NCBI GenBank assembly: GCA_005503065.1
Contig: SCOE01000015.1
Span: 52,536 to 116,535 of the forward strand
Length of the DNA: 64,000 bases
Source: Comamonadaceae bacterium ALPHA2B
GTDB lineage: Bacteria; Pseudomonadota; Gammaproteobacteria; Burkholderiales; Burkholderiaceae_C
Direction of reading: 5' to 3'
Of the stretch, positions 1 to 8,314 are shown one piece after another. Every line of letters begins with the position of its first letter. Position 1 is the stretch's first letter. The notes beneath the pieces were generated by a model. The model worked only from the letters and a program-made list of their open reading frames with translations. It had not been told where the DNA came from and searched no databases. Both the position numbers and the translations under genes were made by a program.

Positions 1-1
1 C

Positions 2-826
2 CTGGGTGCGCTGGTGCTGTTCGCGGCCTACGACGCCTTCGCCAAGCAGATGGTGGCGCACTACGCCCCGGCCGTCGTCAACCTGGGACGCTATACCTCC
101 ATCAACATGCTGGCCCTGGTGCTGCTGCTGCGTCATGGCGACTTGCGCCTGTGGCGCCAGCCTCATCAGAAACTGCTCGTGGCGCGCAGCGTGGCGCTGG
201 CCGTCGTGGCCACCTGCTTCATGACCGCGCTGGTCACCATGCCGCTGGCCGAGGCCACGGCCATCTACTTCACGGCACCGCTGATCATGGTGGCGGTTTC
301 ACCCTGGCTGCTCGGCGAGCGCGTGGACCGCGCCCAATGGACGGCGGTGCTTCTGGGCTTCGCAGGCATGCTGTGCATCGTGCGACCGGGGGCCGACCTG
401 CCCCTGGCAGGCACACTGCTGATGGCGGTGTCGGCCGTGTGCTACGCGCTGTTCCAGGTCCTCACGCGCCGGCTCTCCGGGCTCGTGGCCGCACCGGTGC
501 AGTTCGCCCATGCGGCATTGGCCTGCCTCGTCATCACCAACCTGCCCGCGCTGTTCGTTCCGCACATCACGCTGCCGCCCTGGCCCGAGATGGCGGTGCT
601 GGTCGCCGGCGGCGCCCTGAGCGGCAGCGCCCAGCTGCTGCTGCTGGCCGCATTCCGGCGCGTGGGCGCGGCTACCCTGGCGCCGCTCAACTACGTGCAG
701 CTGCTGCTGGCCGTGCTGATCAGCACGCTGTGGTTCCAGCGCCCGCCGGACGCACCGGCCCTGGGCGGCATGGCGCTGATCGCGGTGGCCGGCGCCTACC
801 TGGCGCGGGCGCGGCGCCCGGCATGA
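2..826 (+). CDS. EamA/DMT-family permease, 5' end cut by the window edge
   Basis: Inner-membrane drug/metabolite-transporter family protein (EamA fold, probably 10 helices in two repeated halves). The reading frame is open from base 2 with no convincing start; an internal GTG at 14 lies inside the first visible helix, so the true start is probably outside the window. Nearly every stretch is hydrophobic, and the middle contains the small-residue helix pattern with EATAIYF and LGERV typical of the first EamA repeat. The stop is followed 34 bp later by a GntR regulator on the same strand. The transported substrate cannot be read from sequence; the neighbouring amine-catabolism operon makes an amino compound possible, which is inference only. 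Confidence 0.85.
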   Translation: MGALVLFAAYDAFAKQMVAHYAPAVVNLGRYTSINMLALVLLLRHGDLRLWRQPHQKLLVARSVALAVVATCFMTALVTMPLAEATAIYFTAPLIMVAVSPWLLGERVDRAQWTAVLLGFAGMLCIVRPGADLPLAGTLLMAVSAVCYALFQVLTRRLSGLVAAPVQFAHAALACLVITNLPALFVPHITLPPWPEMAVLVAGGALSGSAQLLLLAAFRRVGAATLAPLNYVQLLLAVLISTLWFQRPPDAPALGGMALIAVAGAYLARARRPA

Positions 827-860
827 TGCGGGGGCACACAAGACAACGATGGAGATCACC

Positions 861-1550
861 ATGAGCACGAGCCGGGCCGAAGCGGCCGCCGCACCGTCCT
901 TTTCCTCTATCCAGGTCCCCGACCTGGTCGGCGTGGTCGAGGCGCAGTTGCAGCAGGCCATCCTGTCTGGACGCATCGCGCCCGGCGAGCGCATCGTCGA
1001 AGCCGAGCTGGCGCGCCAGATGGGCGTGAGCCGCGCGCCCGTGCGCGAGGCGGCGCGTCGGCTGGAGAGCCTGGGCCTGCTGGTCTCGCGCCCGCGCCAC
1101 GGCTTCGCGGTGCGTACGGTCTCGCCCAAGCAGGTCAACGACCTCTACGAGGTGCGCATCCAGCTCGAATTGCTCGGCGCTGCGCTGGCATGCCAGCACG
1201 CCAGCGACGCCGACCTGGCCGCGCTGGATGCGCGCGTCGACGACATGGTGGCACGCGCCGACACGCTCGCGACAGCCGAGCGCGTGGCGCTGGACCTGGA
1301 CTTCCATTTCGCGATCAGCGCGCTGTCGGGCAACGACTATCTGCACCGGCTGTTCGACAACCTCCAGACCGAGGTCCGCATGTTCCTGGCGCTCAGTGAA
1401 GACAGCTACGGCGACCTGAAGACCCTGGCCGAGACGCACCGCCCCATTGCCCAGGCGATGGCGCGGCGCGATGTGGATGCCGTTCAGCACGCGCTGCGTT
1501 TCCACCTCGAGGACGCCAAGGCCCATGCCTGCGGCCTGTTCAGGACCTGA
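861..1550 (+). CDS. GntR-family regulator, FCD (FadR-like) subfamily
   Basis: DNA-binding transcription factor of 229 residues. The N-terminal winged helix carries the GntR hallmark segments SGRIAPGERIVEAELA and GVSRAPVREA (about residues 35-65). The C-terminal FCD effector domain shows the metal-ligand pattern D-x-x-x-H in LDFHFAIS, then ETHRPI and RFHLEDA. I chose the ATG at 861 because GGAG at 850-853 gives it a good ribosome site; an ATG at 849 has none. It lies 11 bp upstream of the amidohydrolase operon on the same strand, so it probably regulates or autoregulates that operon. The ligand is unknown; FCD regulators usually bind carboxylates or amino acids. Confidence 0.9.
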   Translation: MSTSRAEAAAAPSFSSIQVPDLVGVVEAQLQQAILSGRIAPGERIVEAELARQMGVSRAPVREAARRLESLGLLVSRPRHGFAVRTVSPKQVNDLYEVRIQLELLGAALACQHASDADLAALDARVDDMVARADTLATAERVALDLDFHFAISALSGNDYLHRLFDNLQTEVRMFLALSEDSYGDLKTLAETHRPIAQAMARRDVDAVQHALRFHLEDAKAHACGLFRT

Positions 1551-1561
1551 AGCACCCACCG

Positions 1562-2590
1562 ATGAAAGTCATCTACAGCGACCGGCACATCGGGCACGAC
1601 CCGCAACAGTTCGTCGTGCGCGGCAAGTTCAAGCGCAGCAACGAGCAGCCCGAGCGCGCCCACCTGCTGCTGCAGGCAGCCCGCGAGCAGGGCCACGCCG
1701 TGCTCGCGCCCGAGGACCACGGCGCCGGCCCACGCGCCGCCATCCACACGCCCCAGTACCTGCGCTTCCTGGAGACGGCCTGGGCGCGCTGGCAGCAGCT
1801 CGACGATCCCTCCTTCGAGGTGATCCCCAACGTCCACCCCTTCCCGGGCCAGCCCTTCACCTACCCGGACAGCCTGGTCGGCCAGGCCGGCTACCACCTG
1901 GGCGACATGGCATGCGCCATCGGCCCCCATACCTGGGAGGCGGCCGTGTGGTCGGCCCACACGGCCACGCACGCGGCCCAACTGGTGCTCGACGGCGAGC
2001 GCGCCGCCTATGCCTTGTGCCGCCCGCCGGGGCACCATGCCTATGCCGACCGGGCCAACGGCTTCACCTACCTCAACAACGCGGCCATCGCCGCGCAGCA
2101 GCTGCGCCGGCTTTTCGACCGCGTGGCCATCGTGGACGTGGACGTGCACCACGGCAACGGCACGCAAGGCATCTTCTGGCGACGACGCGACGTGCTCACG
2201 GTCTCCCTGCACGGCGACCCGCACTTCTGCACGCCCTTCTTCACCGGCCATGCCCACGAGCAGGGCGAAGGCGACGGCCTGGGCTACAACCTGAATGTGC
2301 CGCTGGCCCGCGGCACCGACACCGAGGGCTACCTCGCGGCGTTGCGGCGCGCCCTGGACGCCGTGCGTGCCTACGCCCCCGGCGCCCTGGTGGTGGCACT
2401 GGGCCTCGACGCCCACGAGCACGATCCCTACCAGGCCCTGGCCGTGAGCACCGAAGGCTTCGCGCGCATCACCGCCGAACTGGCCCGGCTGGGCCTGCCC
2501 ACCGTGCTGGTACAGGAGGGTGGCTACCTGTCTCCCGACCTCGGGCCCAATCTTGGCAGCGCGCTGGCCGGCTTCGAGCAGGCGGCATGA
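1562..2590 (+). CDS. Histone-deacetylase-fold amidohydrolase, acetylpolyamine amidohydrolase-like
   Basis: Zinc hydrolase of 342 residues that removes acetyl groups from acylated amines. Visible active-site elements are the RPPGHHAY His pair, the VDVDVHHGNGT zinc ligands Asp and His, a second Asp in LGLDAHEHDP, and the catalytic Tyr in QEGGYLS. The N-terminal MKVIYSD opening and the insert around residues 15-50 fit bacterial acetylpolyamine amidohydrolases better than AcuC. Its TGA overlaps the ATG of the kinase gene (ATGA at 2587-2590), so translational coupling is likely. The context of a kinase plus a PLP enzyme suggests that an N-acetylated amine or amino acid is deacetylated first. The exact substrate is inference. 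Confidence 0.9.
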   Translation: MKVIYSDRHIGHDPQQFVVRGKFKRSNEQPERAHLLLQAAREQGHAVLAPEDHGAGPRAAIHTPQYLRFLETAWARWQQLDDPSFEVIPNVHPFPGQPFTYPDSLVGQAGYHLGDMACAIGPHTWEAAVWSAHTATHAAQLVLDGERAAYALCRPPGHHAYADRANGFTYLNNAAIAAQQLRRLFDRVAIVDVDVHHGNGTQGIFWRRRDVLTVSLHGDPHFCTPFFTGHAHEQGEGDGLGYNLNVPLARGTDTEGYLAALRRALDAVRAYAPGALVVALGLDAHEHDPYQALAVSTEGFARITAELARLGLPTVLVQEGGYLSPDLGPNLGSALAGFEQAA

Positions 2591-3645
2591 CCGAGGCCGC
2601 CTTCGAACACCTGCCCGAGGCGGCGGTGCTGAGCGCTCCCCCGGCCCCGGTGTCGCTTGCAGAGGCGAGGCGCCTGCTTGCGCAGCACTACGGCCTCGAG
2701 GGGCAGCTCGAACCGCTCGGTGGCGAGCGCGACGCCAACTTCCTGCTGCACCCGGCCGACGGCGGCGCACCGTGCATGCTGAAGGTGTCGCATCCGGCGG
2801 AAAGCGCCACCGTCGCCGACTTCCAGACACAGGCGTTGCTTCATCTGGCCGCCACCGCGCCCGAGCTGCCCGTGCAGCGCCTGCGGCCCGCCCGTGACGG
2901 ACGCCCAGCAGTGCAGGATGTGGCGGGGGACGACCGGCCGCGGGTGGTGCGCCTGTTCAGCTACCTGGACGGCCTGCCGCTGCCCAAGGCGCCGCATACC
3001 GAGGGCCGCGCCGCCCACATGGGCGCGCTGCTGGCCCGCCTGGATCTGGCCCTGGCCGACCTGCGGCATCCGGCCGGAGACCTGCCTCTGCCCTGGGACC
3101 TGCAGCGCGCCATCGGCACCCGCAGCCTGCTGTCGCATCTGCCCGATGCGACCCGCCGCGCCATGGCGGCCGCGGCGCTCGACCATTTCGCCGCCCAGGC
3201 GCTGCCCCGGCTGCTGGCTCTCCCGCGGCAGGCCATCCACAATGACTTCAACCCCTCCAATCTGCTGGTCGACCCGCAGGCGCCCGATCGATTGGTGGGC
3301 ATCCTGGACTTCGGCGACATGGTGGCGGCACCGCGCATCGCCGACCTGGCCGTCGCCGCCTCGTACCAGCTCGACGCGCAAGCGCCGGCCGCCAGCATCG
3401 CCGCCTTCGCCGGCGCTTACCACGCGGTCGCGCCGCTGGCAGCAGCCGAACGCGAACTGCTGCCCGCGCTGGTCGCCGCCCGGCTGGCCATGGTGGTGGC
3501 CATCAGCGGCTGGCGCGCCGCACGGGAGCCCGGCAATGCACCCTACCTGCTGCGCAACAACGGCGCTTCCTGGAGCCGGCTGGAGGCGCTGCTCGCGCTG
3601 CCGGCGGGCGCGCTGGACGACGCGCTGCGCAGCGCCTGTCCCTGA
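2587..3645 (+). CDS. APH-family small-molecule kinase (homoserine/hydroxylysine kinase type)
   Basis: Phosphotransferase of 352 residues with the aminoglycoside-phosphotransferase fold. The catalytic loop reads AIHNDFNPSNLLVD (HxDxxxxN), followed by the metal-binding DFG in GILDFGDM; an N-terminal LGGERDANFLL resembles the nucleotide-binding strand. The start overlaps the preceding stop in an ATGA. A longer open frame extends upstream antiparallel to sense, but the coupled ATG is the natural start. Next to a class III PLP enzyme, this is the arrangement of animal hydroxylysine kinase and phosphohydroxylysine phospho-lyase. It therefore probably phosphorylates a hydroxyl on an amino compound. 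A drug-resistance role is unlikely. Confidence 0.85.
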   Translation: MTEAAFEHLPEAAVLSAPPAPVSLAEARRLLAQHYGLEGQLEPLGGERDANFLLHPADGGAPCMLKVSHPAESATVADFQTQALLHLAATAPELPVQRLRPARDGRPAVQDVAGDDRPRVVRLFSYLDGLPLPKAPHTEGRAAHMGALLARLDLALADLRHPAGDLPLPWDLQRAIGTRSLLSHLPDATRRAMAAAALDHFAAQALPRLLALPRQAIHNDFNPSNLLVDPQAPDRLVGILDFGDMVAAPRIADLAVAASYQLDAQAPAASIAAFAGAYHAVAPLAAAERELLPALVAARLAMVVAISGWRAAREPGNAPYLLRNNGASWSRLEALLALPAGALDDALRSACP

Positions 3646-3666
3646 GAACCCGAGGCTCGTTCATCC

Positions 3667-4938
3667 ATGCCCACCACCGCCGAACTGATCGAACGCCGCG
3701 CCCGCCTGCTCGGCCCCAGCTACCGCCTGTTCTACGACGAGCCGCTGCACCTGGTGCGCGGCGCAGGCGTCTGGCTGCACGACGCCGCGGGCCGGCGCTA
3801 CCTCGACGCCTACAACAACGTCGCGTGCGTCGGGCATGCCCATCCACAGGTGGTGGAAGCCATCGCCCGCCAGGCTGCCACGCTCAACACCCACACGCGC
3901 TACCTGCACGAAGGCGTGCTCGACTATGCCGAGCGCCTGCTGGCGACCCTGCCGCCCGAGCTGGGGCATGCCGTCTTCACCTGCACAGGCAGCGAAGCCA
4001 ACGACCTGGCCTTGCGCATCGCGCGCACCCACACCGGCGGGCGGGGCGTCATCATCACGCGCTTCGCCTACCACGGCGTCACGGCGATCCTGGCCGAGGC
4101 TTCGCCCTCGCTGGGCCGCTACGTGCAGCTGGGCGATGCGGTGCGCACCGTGCCCGCGCCGGATGGCGACGACCTGCACGCCGAAGAGCTCGGCCGCCGC
4201 TTCGCCGACGGCGTGCGCAGCGCCATCGCGGACCTGCACGCCGCAGGCCTCCAGCCCGCAGCCCTGCTGGTGGACACCGTGTTCTCCAGCGACGGCATCT
4301 TCACCGGCCCGCGCGGCTTCCTGCAGCCGGCGGTCGACGCGATTCACGAGGCAGGCGGGCTGTTCATCGCCGACGAGGTACAGCCCGGCTTCGCCCGCAC
4401 CGGCGAGGCGTTCTGGGGCTTTGCGCGTCACGGCGTGGTGCCCGACATCGTGACGATGGGCAAGCCCATGGGCAACGGCCATCCGGTGGCGGGCCTCGCC
4501 GTTCGACCGGAGGTGATGGCCGCGTTCGGCCGGCAGTGCCGCTACTTCAACACCTTCGGCGGCAATCCGGTGTCCATGGCGGCGGCAAGCGCGGTGCTCG
4601 ACGTGATCCAGGGGCAGGCCCTGCAGGCCAACGCGCTGGCCGTGGGCGGGCACCTGGTGACCAGCTTGCGCCAACTCGGCGAGAAACATGCGCTGATCGG
4701 CCAGGTGCGCGGCGCCGGCCTGTTCGTGGGCGTCGAGCTGGTCACCGACCGCGCGCGGCGCACGCCCGCCACGGCCGAGGCAACCCGCGTGGTCAACGGC
4801 CTGCGCGAGGCCGGGGTGCTGCTCAGTGCCACCGGCGAGGCGGGCCACATCCTCAAGCTGCGACCGCCGCTCGTCTTCGAACGCCAGCACGCGGACCTGT
4901 TGGTCCAGACCCTGGACGAAGTCCTGCGCCGCCTTTGA
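3667..4938 (+). CDS. Class III aminotransferase-fold PLP enzyme, phospho-lyase-like
   Basis: PLP enzyme of 423 residues. Lys266 in TMGKPMGNGHPVAG is the expected Schiff-base lysine. GSEANDLALRIAR and the ADEVQPGF Asp that contacts the PLP ring are both present. The stretch DIVTMGKPMGNGHPVA closely resembles the vertebrate ethanolamine-phosphate/phosphohydroxylysine phospho-lyases, which use the aminotransferase fold to eliminate phosphate and ammonia. It starts 21 bp after the kinase gene in the same operon. I infer elimination on the product of that kinase, giving a semialdehyde. A true omega-transaminase cannot be excluded from sequence alone. Confidence 0.9.
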   Translation: MPTTAELIERRARLLGPSYRLFYDEPLHLVRGAGVWLHDAAGRRYLDAYNNVACVGHAHPQVVEAIARQAATLNTHTRYLHEGVLDYAERLLATLPPELGHAVFTCTGSEANDLALRIARTHTGGRGVIITRFAYHGVTAILAEASPSLGRYVQLGDAVRTVPAPDGDDLHAEELGRRFADGVRSAIADLHAAGLQPAALLVDTVFSSDGIFTGPRGFLQPAVDAIHEAGGLFIADEVQPGFARTGEAFWGFARHGVVPDIVTMGKPMGNGHPVAGLAVRPEVMAAFGRQCRYFNTFGGNPVSMAAASAVLDVIQGQALQANALAVGGHLVTSLRQLGEKHALIGQVRGAGLFVGVELVTDRARRTPATAEATRVVNGLREAGVLLSATGEAGHILKLRPPLVFERQHADLLVQTLDEVLRRL

Positions 4939-4945
4939 GCTTCCG

Positions 4946-6034
4946 TCAGAGGGACAAGGCGCGCCCTTCGTCCGCGCTGCGACGACCGAGGTCGAGCCAG
5001 GCCATGAGCTCGACGGCCTCCTCCAGGGTCACGGGGACCGGGCCTGTGCCGCGGACGGCGTCGCGCACCCGCTCGTAGTAGCGTGCATAGTCACCCGGCA
5101 GGTTGGGCACCGGCCTGCGTTCGACCGTGCCGTCGTCCCGCGGCGACACCAGCAGCCCCTCGCGCGGATCGACGCCCCAGCCGGCGCCGCCCGGACGGCC
5201 GCCCGCGCGCAGGGCGTCCTCCTGCGGGTCGACGCCCTCCTTCACGTAGCTGCCCAGCGAGCCATGCAGCAGGTAGCGTGGCGCCGCGTGGGCAGCCAGG
5301 GTGGTCGCGTGCAACACGACGCGCAGGGGCGCCGACAAGCCGGATTCATAGCGCAGCACGGCGTGGAAGCAGTCCTCGACCTGCGCCCCCTCGCGCAGCG
5401 CCGCGGTATCCAGCTGCAGCGTGTCGGGTGGCCCGAAAAGCTGCAGTGCCTGGTCCAGCAAATGCGATCCCAGATCCACCCACAGGCCGGCGCCCGGCAT
5501 CGCCCGTTCGCGCCAGCGGTCGCGCACCTGCGGCCGGAAGCGGTCGATGTGCGATTCGAAGTACACCGGCCGGCCGACGGCGCGCTCGGTCAGCAGCGCT
5601 CGCAGGGTGAGGAAGTCGGCATCCCAGCGCCTGTTCTGATAGACGGTCAGGACGCGGTCCTGCGCCGTCGCCAGCGCGGCCAGTTCGCGTGCCTGCGCCA
5701 CGTCGAGCGTGAAGGGCTTGTCGACCACGACATGCTTGCCAGCCCGCAGCGCGGCCGTGGCCACGGGATGGTGCTGCGCATTCGGCGTGGCCACCACCAC
5801 CAGATCGATGTCCGGCCGTGCGACCAGGGCCTCGACATCGGGCACGACGGCCACGCCGGGCCAGTCGTTGTGCACCTTGTGCGGCTGTGAGCTGGCCACG
5901 GCCGAAAGCACCATGTCGGGCACGGCGGACAGCACCGGTGCATGGAAGGTCTGGCCGGCGAAGCCGTAGCCCACGAGACCGACACGGACAGGCGCGAAAG
6001 CATGCGGGGTCGGCGGCGGCGGCTGGCTGGACAT
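4946..6034 (-). CDS. Gfo/Idh/MocA-family NAD(P)-dependent oxidoreductase
   Basis: Soluble dehydrogenase of 362 residues. The N-terminal Rossmann motif is GLVGYGFAG (about residues 19-27). The conserved DKP of the family appears in VVVDKPFTLD, and the C-terminal domain has the substrate-site segment WVDLGSHLLDQ. I chose the ATG at 6034; the frame is open further upstream to 6151, but that part overlaps the rpmE2 leader and has no family similarity. The gene converges on the PLP-enzyme gene with a 7-bp gap. Substrate is unknown; family members act on sugars, inositols or related polyols. Confidence 0.88.
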   Translation of the reverse strand: MSSQPPPPTPHAFAPVRVGLVGYGFAGQTFHAPVLSAVPDMVLSAVASSQPHKVHNDWPGVAVVPDVEALVARPDIDLVVVATPNAQHHPVATAALRAGKHVVVDKPFTLDVAQARELAALATAQDRVLTVYQNRRWDADFLTLRALLTERAVGRPVYFESHIDRFRPQVRDRWRERAMPGAGLWVDLGSHLLDQALQLFGPPDTLQLDTAALREGAQVEDCFHAVLRYESGLSAPLRVVLHATTLAAHAAPRYLLHGSLGSYVKEGVDPQEDALRAGGRPGGAGWGVDPREGLLVSPRDDGTVERRPVPNLPGDYARYYERVRDAVRGTGPVPVTLEEAVELMAWLDLGRRSADEGRALSL

Positions 6035-6044
6035 GCGCGGGGAT

Positions 6045-6075
6045 TTGACGAGTTGACCTGCCAGTATGCGATAAT
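6045..6075 (+). promoter_or_regulatory. Possible promoter of rpmE2
   Basis: A TTGACG hexamer at 6045-6050 and a GATAAT hexamer at 6070-6075 are separated by 19 bp. They lie in the divergent gap between the oxidoreductase start and rpmE2 and would give a leader of about 110 nt. Spacing is longer than the ideal 17 bp, so this is tentative. Confidence 0.4.
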
Positions 6076-6192
6076 CGAAGGCTTCCCGCGAAAAGTGCAC
6101 CCGGCACACCGCCGGCATGCCAGTTGCCCCACGACACCCGGTCCGGCGCAATGGGCAGATGTGGCTCTCGCATCGACCTCAAGGAAAAGACC

Positions 6193-6456
6193 ATGGCCAA
6201 AGAAGGCATCCACCCCAATTACCGCGAAGTCCTGTTCGTGGACCTCTCCAACGGTTTCAAGTTCGTGACGCGCTCGTGCGTGAACACCAAGGAAACCGGC
6301 AAGACCGACGACGGCCGCGAACTGCCGCTGTTCAAGCTCGACACCTCGAGCGAGTCGCACCCCTTCTACACCGGCACCCAGAAGTCGGTCGACAACATGG
6401 GCGGCCGCGTCGAGCGCTTCCGCAACAAGTTCGGCAAGACCGCGCTGTCGAAGTAA
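6193..6456 (+). CDS. rpmE2: 50S ribosomal protein L31, type B
   Basis: Large-subunit ribosomal protein of 87 residues. It begins [17 protein letters not shown] and contains [19 protein letters not shown], both typical of L31 type B. It has only one cysteine and so lacks the zinc-binding four-cysteine set of type A. Type B forms usually replace the zinc form during zinc shortage or serve as the only L31. The ATG at 6193 has a strong ribosome site (AAGGAAAAG at 6181-6189). The gene is monocistronic with its own terminator. I see no clear Zur site, so zinc control is not supported here. Confidence 0.95.
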   Translation: MAKEGIHPNYREVLFVDLSNGFKFVTRSCVNTKETGKTDDGRELPLFKLDTSSESHPFYTGTQKSVDNMGGRVERFRNKFGKTALSK

Positions 6457-6500
6457 GCTTCTTCGCCGACCACCTGCACGCCGGGCCCCGGATGTGCAAC

Positions 6501-6531
6501 GGGCAGCCCGGGTGACCGCGCTGCCCTTTTT
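6501..6531 (+). terminator. Rho-independent terminator of rpmE2
   Basis: Perfect 7-bp stem GGGCAGC (6501-6507) with GCTGCCC (6520-6526), a 12-nt loop, then five T residues at 6527-6531. It lies 45 bp after the rpmE2 stop. Confidence 0.8.
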
Positions 6532-6573
6532 CATGCCTCTTCCCATCGTCATCCTCGACGACACTCGGTTCCG

Positions 6574-8307
6574 TTGAATCAGCCCACGCCTGCCATCGTC
6601 GCCCAGAGCGCCGTGCGACGCCTCCCGCGCATCGCGCTGCTGCTGCTGTGCGCGGCCTACCTGATGCCAGGCCTGCTGGGGCGCGGCCCCTGGAAGAGCG
6701 CCGACGTCACCGCCTTCGGCTACATGGCGGCGTTGGCGCAGAACACCGCCGGCATCGCCCGCTGGTTCGACCCCCTCCTGCTCGGCCTGCGCCCCGAGAC
6801 GCCGGCCCTGCTGCCCTACTGGCTCGGCGCCTGGGCGATCCAGCTGGCCCCCTGGCTGCGGCCGGACCTGGCCGTGCGCATCGTGTTCGCCCTGATGCTG
6901 TGGGGCACCTTCACGGCCACCTGGTACGCGGTCTACTACCTGGCCCGCACGCCGCGTGCGCAGCCGGTGGCCTTCGCCTTCGGCGGGGAAGCACGCCCCA
7001 CCGACTACGCGCGCGCCATGGCCGATGGCGGCCTCCTCGCCCTCATCGCCAGCCTGGGGCTGGCCCAGCTGGGCCACGAGACCACGCCTGCGCTGGCGCA
7101 GCTTTTCTTCGTCGCCTGCCTGTTCTACGGCGTCGCCGCCCTGCCCTATCGCCGCACTGCACCGCTGGTCGGGCTGGCGGTCGGCAGCCTCGGCCTGGCG
7201 TTGAGCGGCGCCCCTTCGCTCGGGCTGGCGCTCGGCCTGGGCGCGCTATGGCTGGCGATTCGCGAACTGCGCGGCGCGGTGCGCGAAGACAACGCCGAAC
7301 CCGCGCCGACCTTCGGCTGGCCGGCCATCGCCGGCATCGCCCTCGTGACGGCGATCGCGCTCGCCGTGGCCGTCGCGCTCAAGCAGGTGCACTGGCGCAT
7401 CGCGCCGCCGGGCTCGCACGCCGGCGTATCCGCCTGGTCGGACTGGCGCAGCCTCATCAAGCTCTTCATCTGGTTCACCTGGCCGGCCTGGCCGCTGGCC
7501 GTGTGGACGCTGTGGCGCTGGCGCCGGCAGCTGGGTGCGCGTCACGTCGCGCTGCCGCTGTGGTTCATGCTGGTGCCGGTGGCGGCCACGCTGCTCACCG
7601 ATTTCGCCGATCGCTCGCTGCTGCTGGCGCTGCCCGCTCTGGCCACGCTGGCCGCCTTCGCGCTGCCGACCTTCCGGCGCAACGTGTCGGCGCTCATCGA
7701 CTGGTTCACGCTCCTGTTCTTCAGCGGCTCGGCAGTGCTGATCTGGCTGTACTGGATCGCCATGCAGACCGGCATCCCGCCCAAGATGGCCGGCAGCGTC
7801 GCGCGCCTGGCGCCCGGCTACGTGGCGGAGTTCTCGCCGCTGGTGTTCGTGCTGGCCGTGCTCGCGACGCTGGTGTGGTGCTGGCTGGTTCGCTGGCGCA
7901 CCGGCCGCCACCGGGCGGCGCTGTGGAAAACGCTGGTGCTGCCGGCCGGCGGCGTGACGTTGTGCTGGATGCTGCTGATGACGCTGTGGCTGCCGGCGCT
8001 CGACCATGCCCTGAGCTACGCGCCCCAGGTGCGTGCCATCGCGCAGCGCACCGGCCCGACGCGCTGCGTCGCCGAGCTCGGCGTGGGCCGTGCGCAGATC
8101 GCCGCGCTGCGCCACCATGCCGGCTTCGAGCTGCGGCCGATCAACTCGCACACCGAGTGCGACTGGCTGATCGTCAAGCCCGAGGTCGTCAGCCTGCTGC
8201 ACCACATCGTGAGCCTCGAGGACTGGCGCCTGATCGGCACCTTCCGCCGCACGACCAACCCCAACGACGACCTGCTGCTGTACCAGCGCGCGCCGGCGAG
8301 TCGGTGA
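6574..8307 (+). CDS. Polytopic membrane protein, possible GT-C/PMT-type glycosyltransferase
   Basis: Inner-membrane protein of 577 residues with about 10-12 hydrophobic helices and a soluble C-terminal domain of about 100 residues (containing CVAELGVGRAQ and HTECDWLIVKPE). The N-terminal pattern of a helix followed by GRGPWKSADVTAFGYMA resembles the first periplasmic loop of ArnT/PMT-like glycosyltransferases, where an Asp follows helix 1. If so, it would transfer a sugar from a polyprenyl phosphate in the periplasm. The start is a TTG at 6574 with a weak ribosome site, so it is uncertain. The MATE exporter follows 7 bp later, suggesting co-transcription. Confidence 0.7.
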   Translation: MNQPTPAIVAQSAVRRLPRIALLLLCAAYLMPGLLGRGPWKSADVTAFGYMAALAQNTAGIARWFDPLLLGLRPETPALLPYWLGAWAIQLAPWLRPDLAVRIVFALMLWGTFTATWYAVYYLARTPRAQPVAFAFGGEARPTDYARAMADGGLLALIASLGLAQLGHETTPALAQLFFVACLFYGVAALPYRRTAPLVGLAVGSLGLALSGAPSLGLALGLGALWLAIRELRGAVREDNAEPAPTFGWPAIAGIALVTAIALAVAVALKQVHWRIAPPGSHAGVSAWSDWRSLIKLFIWFTWPAWPLAVWTLWRWRRQLGARHVALPLWFMLVPVAATLLTDFADRSLLLALPALATLAAFALPTFRRNVSALIDWFTLLFFSGSAVLIWLYWIAMQTGIPPKMAGSVARLAPGYVAEFSPLVFVLAVLATLVWCWLVRWRTGRHRAALWKTLVLPAGGVTLCWMLLMTLWLPALDHALSYAPQVRAIAQRTGPTRCVAELGVGRAQIAALRHHAGFELRPINSHTECDWLIVKPEVVSLLHHIVSLEDWRLIGTFRRTTNPNDDLLLYQRAPASR

Positions 8308-8314
8308 CGCGGCC

